This document shows positions 60,847-64,000 of a stretch of 64,000 nt of DNA, piece after piece. The notes under the pieces were generated by a model. That model saw only the letters and a program-made list of their open reading frames with translations, made no database searches and had not been told where the DNA came from. The number at the start of each line of letters is the position of its first letter. Position 1 is the first letter of the stretch. Where the stretch lies: positions 124,001 through 188,000 of the forward strand of contig CAXXQT010000003.1 of assembly GCA_963674575.2 (NCBI GenBank), read 5' to 3'. A program made the position numbers and the translations under genes. This DNA comes from JAAYAY01 sp963674575. GTDB taxonomy: Bacteria > Planctomycetota > Planctomycetia > Pirellulales > Thermoguttaceae.

Positions 60847-61089
60847 GGTTTCCCCCAAAGCAAAGTGGACTGGCGTGCAACGATGCGCGCTCATCCTATT
60901 CGAACGTTTTGGCAGGAGCAACTATTCTTCTTCGTCTTTCAAAAAAGTTGCCCTGCTTGGGGGGGCTATGAATTGCGGGTCGCTGTCCAGTGGGGGGGCG
61001 TGCCGTTGCGATAACCACACCGTATTGACCACATGGCGGTGTGGGCGCGGTTCGTAGTGGTAAGAGCACCCCGGTTCCTCTCCATCTTG

Positions 61090-61326
61090 TTACCACGTCC
61101 CCATCAGCAGTAGCCGGAAATCGAGATCCTCGGTCTCGGCCGTGTCTTCCCGGGTGCTGCTGTCGGTCGATCGGGCATAGACGAGGTCGAAGTACAAGGC
61201 CTCGTTGTGATACACGCTGCCGGCGGTGTCTTCCAGCACCGCGGAACTCCCCTGCCCGACGAAGGAATCGTCGCCCGAGGAATCGTAAAGGTAGGCCCGA
61301 TCGAGTGACGTGTCGGTTTCCGACGC
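61090..61326 (-). pseudogene. Truncated duplicate of the giant protein's C-terminus
   Basis: The minus strand encodes about 79 residues matching the end of the giant protein: SETDTSLDRAYLYDSSGDD, GQGSSAVLEDTAG, LYFDLVYARSTDSS and the final RLLLMGTW before TAA. Nucleotide identity to 56428-56664 is high, with mostly synonymous changes. There is no start codon or signal. Homology stops sharply at 61326, after which related sequence appears on the opposite strand. It is a remnant of a paralogous gene. Confidence 0.8.
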
Positions 61327-61370
61327 TTACGGACAGCTCAAGCAGTTCCTACGACTACGCTCGCGAATCT
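61327..61370 (+). pseudogene. Inverted fragment of the giant-protein repeat
   Basis: The plus strand encodes LTDSSSSSYDYAR, which matches LTDSSSSFYHYVR of the giant protein. In the intact gene this lies just upstream of the segment found at 61090-61326, but here it is on the opposite strand. Similarity is about 70% by eye over roughly 45 nt. Confidence 0.5.
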
Positions 61371-61437
61371 TCTATTCAACTGGTGATTGATGTGGCGGAA
61401 GGACATGCGTGTAGGGGCCACGTGCGAGAGGTGACGA

Positions 61438-61600
61438 TGAATTGCCACAAAAAACACGAAGATGCACGAAAAGGGAAGAAGCGGCATTTCGTAGGGTGAA
61501 TATTCCTGCGAAATACCGCTTCTTGCGGTGAAGTCTTATTCCAATTCCTTTGTCGCTCGTCTCTTCGTGCCTTTTTGTGTTTTTCGTGGCAATCCTTTGG
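61438..61600. repeat. Nested hairpin repeat
   Basis: Outer arms TTGCCACAAAAAACAC and GTGTTTTTCGTGGCAA flank a second hairpin at 61476-61524, with arms AAGAAGCGGCATTTCGTAGG and CCTGCGAAATACCGCTTCTT (18 of 20 pairs plus wobble). The outer arm is the same as in the hairpin at 56282, which lacks the inner insert. Confidence 0.65.
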
Positions 61601-61616
61601 GTTGGCTTTCGCTCAG

Positions 61617-61762
61617 CCTGCTAACAGTCCGTTGAAGAACTCGATTGCACACCATCAGAACACCGGCTGTGGGTCAAACGAGTCCTGAATTGGGCGCGTT
61701 TGTTCCACTGCATGGTGCCGCTCGGCGAGCGGCGACCTACTTGTTCAACGGGCTGCTAATGC
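61617..61762. mobile_element. MITE-like element with inverted ends
   Basis: Left end CTAACAGTCCGTTGAAGA and right end (reversed) TTAGCAGCCCGTTGAACA match at about 14 of 18 positions, 146 nt apart. There is no coding frame inside. It may be a small non-autonomous element or a solo remnant. No transposase is present in the window. Confidence 0.45.
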
Positions 61763-61764
61763 CC

Positions 61765-63834
61765 TCACTTCGTCCAGGGGAACTCGGTGATCCGGAGGGT
61801 TGTGGCGCCGTAGGGGATGAGGCGGATGGTTTCCTGCCGGGCTTGCGGCGGGATGGCGACGGGGCTGAGGGGCGGATTGCCGGCCGAGTTGCGGACGAGG
61901 GTCCAGTCGGGGAGCCGCACTGCCCTGCCCTTCAGCCAGACGGGGGCTGACTCGCGGTTCCAGGGATTGAGCGGGACCATCTCGGCCTGGGTGACCGTGA
62001 AATGGTCGGCCGGGTTGACGGTCGCGTCGCGGGCCAAGGCGTAGTTCCAAGGCGAGGCCGGGCGGCACTCGAAATAGCCTCGGTGCATCGCGCCCGCGGG
62101 GGCGCCCTCGGGCATGGGCCCGCGCACTTCCGTCCAATCCTCCTGGATGTCGAGGGCGAAGGCCAGCGGGCCGCGCTCGATCACCTTGCTGCGGTGATAC
62201 CACGTGGAGGCGGTTAGCGGCATGGGCAGGGTCAACTCAACCCGATCTCCGGACTTCCACGTTCGCCGCACCACTTGGATCGAGCCCTTGGGAAGCGCTT
62301 TGCCTTGAGCCTTGCCGTTGACCTTGAGCGACGCCTCGCTGCACCAGCCGGGCACGCGCAGATGGAGCGAGAACTCGACGGGCTCGGGCGTTTCGATCGA
62401 GAAGGTCACGGTTTCGAAGAACGGATAGCCCGTCTTCTCGGTCACGGTCACGTCGACGCCGTCGGCCACCGTGGCGGTCACGCGGCTCGGGGCGTAGACC
62501 AGGGCGGCGAGGCCGCGATCGGCGCTGGCCATCCAGAGGTGCTGGGTGAACTTGGGCCAGCCCTGGTGGAGGTTGCAGGTGCAGCAGGGGTAGCCCTGGA
62601 GCACGCCGTAGACGAGCCGGTCGTTTTCGTCGTTGAAGAAGTCGTGGTCGCCGATGGTGCACTGGACCTGGTTGGTCTGCTGGAAGTATTGTCGGCCGCG
62701 GTGGTTGTCGAGGCACTGGGTGGGCAAGGCGTTGAAGGCCACCCGCTCCAGTCGATCGGCGAAGTCCACTTCGCCCGTGATCTCCAGCATCTTTTCCAGG
62801 GAGAACATCATCTCCACGGCCGAGCAGAGTTCGCTTCCGCGATCGGGCCAGTCGCCGTGCAGGTGTTCGTCGCCGCCATAGAGCCCGTGGGGCTGGCCGT
62901 GGAAGGCCCGCACGTCGGCAAAGGCCTTGCGGACGGCCTCCATGTGCCGCGGGTCGCGGTCCTGCTGGAAGCGGATGATGGGCGTCTTGGTCATCTGGGC
63001 CAGGTTGACGCAATGAAGCGTTTCACCCTGGTCGCCGCGGTGGCGAGTGATGTCGCCCGTGAGGAACCAGTCGGTGACGGGCACGGTCTGCTGGTGAATC
63101 AACTCGGCCAGGTCGAGGAGCCACTTCTCGCCGGTCAGGTTGTAGAACCAGAGGACGACCATCAGGTTGTCGCCGCCACGCTGGGCGGCCCACCACGAGC
63201 CGCCCTTGCCGCCCGGAGGGGCCTGGAGCGGTTTGTCCGGCAGCGTCCTCAGTTGGTAGCGGAAGTACTTCTTCAGGCACTCGACCACCCGTTGGTCGCC
63301 GGTGGCGTTGTAGTGCTGCTGGAGGATCTTGAGCATGACCATCCGGGGCCACCAGTCGTCGGGCTTGTGGATCTGGGCCCCGCGGGGAGGCGGCAGTTTG
63401 CGGTCTTCCTTCTTGATCCCGACCGGGCCGATGTAGCCGTTGTCGTGCTGGTTGGCCAGAGTCCACTCGATCCACGGCTGGGCCTTTTTTTGTAGTTGCT
63501 TGTCGCCGAGAATCCGTGAGAGCGGATAGAGCCCGTCGATCCAGTAGGGGCCTCGTTCCCAGGTGTCGCCGTCGCCGCCGAGCCAGGCGTTTCGCGGGCC
63601 GCACACTTCGGGATACCACTGGTCAAGATGGCCGGTCATGCCCTCGGCCATTCGCTCCAGTTCGTTGCGAAGCCAGCCTTCGGGCTGGATGGCGCCCAGG
63701 GGCAACTCGGCATAGGGCTTGTCGGCCAGGGGCACGCGGTTGAACAGATAAAGCGGCTTCTCGTCGCCAAACGCGGCGTTAGCCACGCCCAGCAAGACGC
63801 ACAAGGCGGCCGTGGTTTGCAGAATTCGTTTCAT
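61765..63834 (-). CDS. GH127-type beta-L-arabinofuranosidase (DUF1680), secreted
   Basis: About 689 residues with a signal peptide (MKRILQTTAALCVLLGVANA). An (alpha/alpha)6 barrel is followed by beta-sandwich domains. The GH127 zinc-thiolate site is recognisable: Glu and Cys in GSELCSAVEMM, and Cys417, Cys418 and Cys420 in GYPCCTCN, where one cysteine of the pair is the expected nucleophile. It removes L-arabinofuranose or related residues from glycans. The ATG at 63834 begins the signal peptide, and further upstream frame is repeat-derived. Confidence 0.88.
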   Translation of the reverse strand: MKRILQTTAALCVLLGVANAAFGDEKPLYLFNRVPLADKPYAELPLGAIQPEGWLRNELERMAEGMTGHLDQWYPEVCGPRNAWLGGDGDTWERGPYWIDGLYPLSRILGDKQLQKKAQPWIEWTLANQHDNGYIGPVGIKKEDRKLPPPRGAQIHKPDDWWPRMVMLKILQQHYNATGDQRVVECLKKYFRYQLRTLPDKPLQAPPGGKGGSWWAAQRGGDNLMVVLWFYNLTGEKWLLDLAELIHQQTVPVTDWFLTGDITRHRGDQGETLHCVNLAQMTKTPIIRFQQDRDPRHMEAVRKAFADVRAFHGQPHGLYGGDEHLHGDWPDRGSELCSAVEMMFSLEKMLEITGEVDFADRLERVAFNALPTQCLDNHRGRQYFQQTNQVQCTIGDHDFFNDENDRLVYGVLQGYPCCTCNLHQGWPKFTQHLWMASADRGLAALVYAPSRVTATVADGVDVTVTEKTGYPFFETVTFSIETPEPVEFSLHLRVPGWCSEASLKVNGKAQGKALPKGSIQVVRRTWKSGDRVELTLPMPLTASTWYHRSKVIERGPLAFALDIQEDWTEVRGPMPEGAPAGAMHRGYFECRPASPWNYALARDATVNPADHFTVTQAEMVPLNPWNRESAPVWLKGRAVRLPDWTLVRNSAGNPPLSPVAIPPQARQETIRLIPYGATTLRITEFPWTK

Positions 63835-63881
63835 GAGGGGGGAATGTCCTTTTGCTGCTTCTTCAGAGTGAAAACGGATGA

Positions 63882-63991
63882 CGGAGACAAGGCTGAAGAC
63901 TGAAGACCGAAGGCTGGAGGACAACAAAACAGGGGTCTTCATCGACCTCGCATCAGGAACCTACAGCCTACAGTCTCCAGCCTTCAGCCTT
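63882..63991 (+). repeat. CTTCAG-rich palindromic repeat copy
   Basis: CGGAGACAAGGCTGAAGACT, then ATCGACCTCGCATCAGGAAC and CCTACAGTCTCCAGCC. It lies upstream of the GH127-type gene near the window edge. Confidence 0.6.
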
Positions 63992-64000
63992 GGTCCGATA

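Larger units (their letters stand above)
60847..61764. other. Region with relic gene end and three structured elements
   Basis: A 918-nt stretch without an intact gene. It holds the relic of a second giant-protein gene (61090-61326), an inverted piece of the same family (61327-61370), a nested hairpin repeat (61438-61600) and an element of about 146 nt with inverted ends (61617-61762). The first 240 nt show no recognisable feature apart from the likely promoter zone of the giant gene. Confidence 0.65.

Overview
The window looks like a chromosomal segment of a high-GC member of the Planctomycetota. Signs of this are a very large beta-helix protein with the planctomycete N-terminal export motif LEPLERRQLLA, many secreted sugar-processing enzymes (three Gfo/Idh/MocA oxidoreductases, two xylose-isomerase-like TIM barrels, a DUF1080 protein, a DUF4838 protein and a GH127-type enzyme), small zinc-ribbon proteins, and a dense set of short intergenic repeats. 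I cannot place it below phylum. I saw no tRNA, rRNA, CRISPR array or transposase gene.

Layout. 1-6.4 kb: a partial lyase-like protein, a DUF1080 protein, a Tat-exported oxidoreductase, a DUF998-like membrane protein and a GH28-like beta-helix enzyme. 6.6-8 kb: an orphan Imm21-type immunity protein and a membrane protein. 8.4-13 kb: mnmG, then a response regulator with an N-terminal excisionase-type HTH and, downstream, a histidine kinase. 13.2-18 kb: a DapA/NanA-type aldolase, a GT2 glycosyltransferase and a GT39-like glycosyltransferase broken by one frameshift. 18-35 kb: mostly secreted carbohydrate enzymes (UROD-like protein, sugar isomerases, oxidoreductases, sialidase-like, GH65-like, GH5-like and DUF4838 proteins, an LRR lipoprotein). 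35.2-49.3 kb: a minus-strand exopolysaccharide locus. In transcription order it holds a CpsB-type PHP phosphatase, an HExxH lipoprotein peptidase, four tandem paralogous small envelope proteins, a Wza-type export lipoprotein, a Wzc-type BY-kinase, a Wzy/WaaL-type ligase fused to TPRs, a FlaA1/CapD-type epimerase/dehydratase and a small membrane protein. 49.4-56.3 kb: housekeeping-type genes (zinc ribbon, KASIII-like synthase, lexA, GspF-like protein, proB, purF). 56.4-64 kb: the giant beta-helix protein, a truncated and partly inverted copy of its 3' end, and a GH127-type arabinofuranosidase.

How the genes fit together. The DUF1080 protein, oxidoreductases and TIM-barrel proteins carry secretion or Tat signals and probably break down glycosides outside the cytoplasm by 3-keto chemistry (inference). 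The 35-49 kb locus pairs a tyrosine autokinase with its usual phosphatase type and a polymerase/export set. The four paralogs embedded in it share a signal peptide, a small beta-sandwich, one C-terminal membrane helix and a terminal ASP tripeptide. This is the best candidate here for an undescribed system.

Intergenic DNA is repeat-rich. The clearest family is an element of about 74 nt bounded by AGCCCGGCT/AGCCGGGCT arms, with six copies of nearly constant length. Others are a 110-180 nt imperfect palindrome (four long copies plus a partial one), a 28-55 nt double-hairpin element, and long near-perfect hairpins at gene ends.
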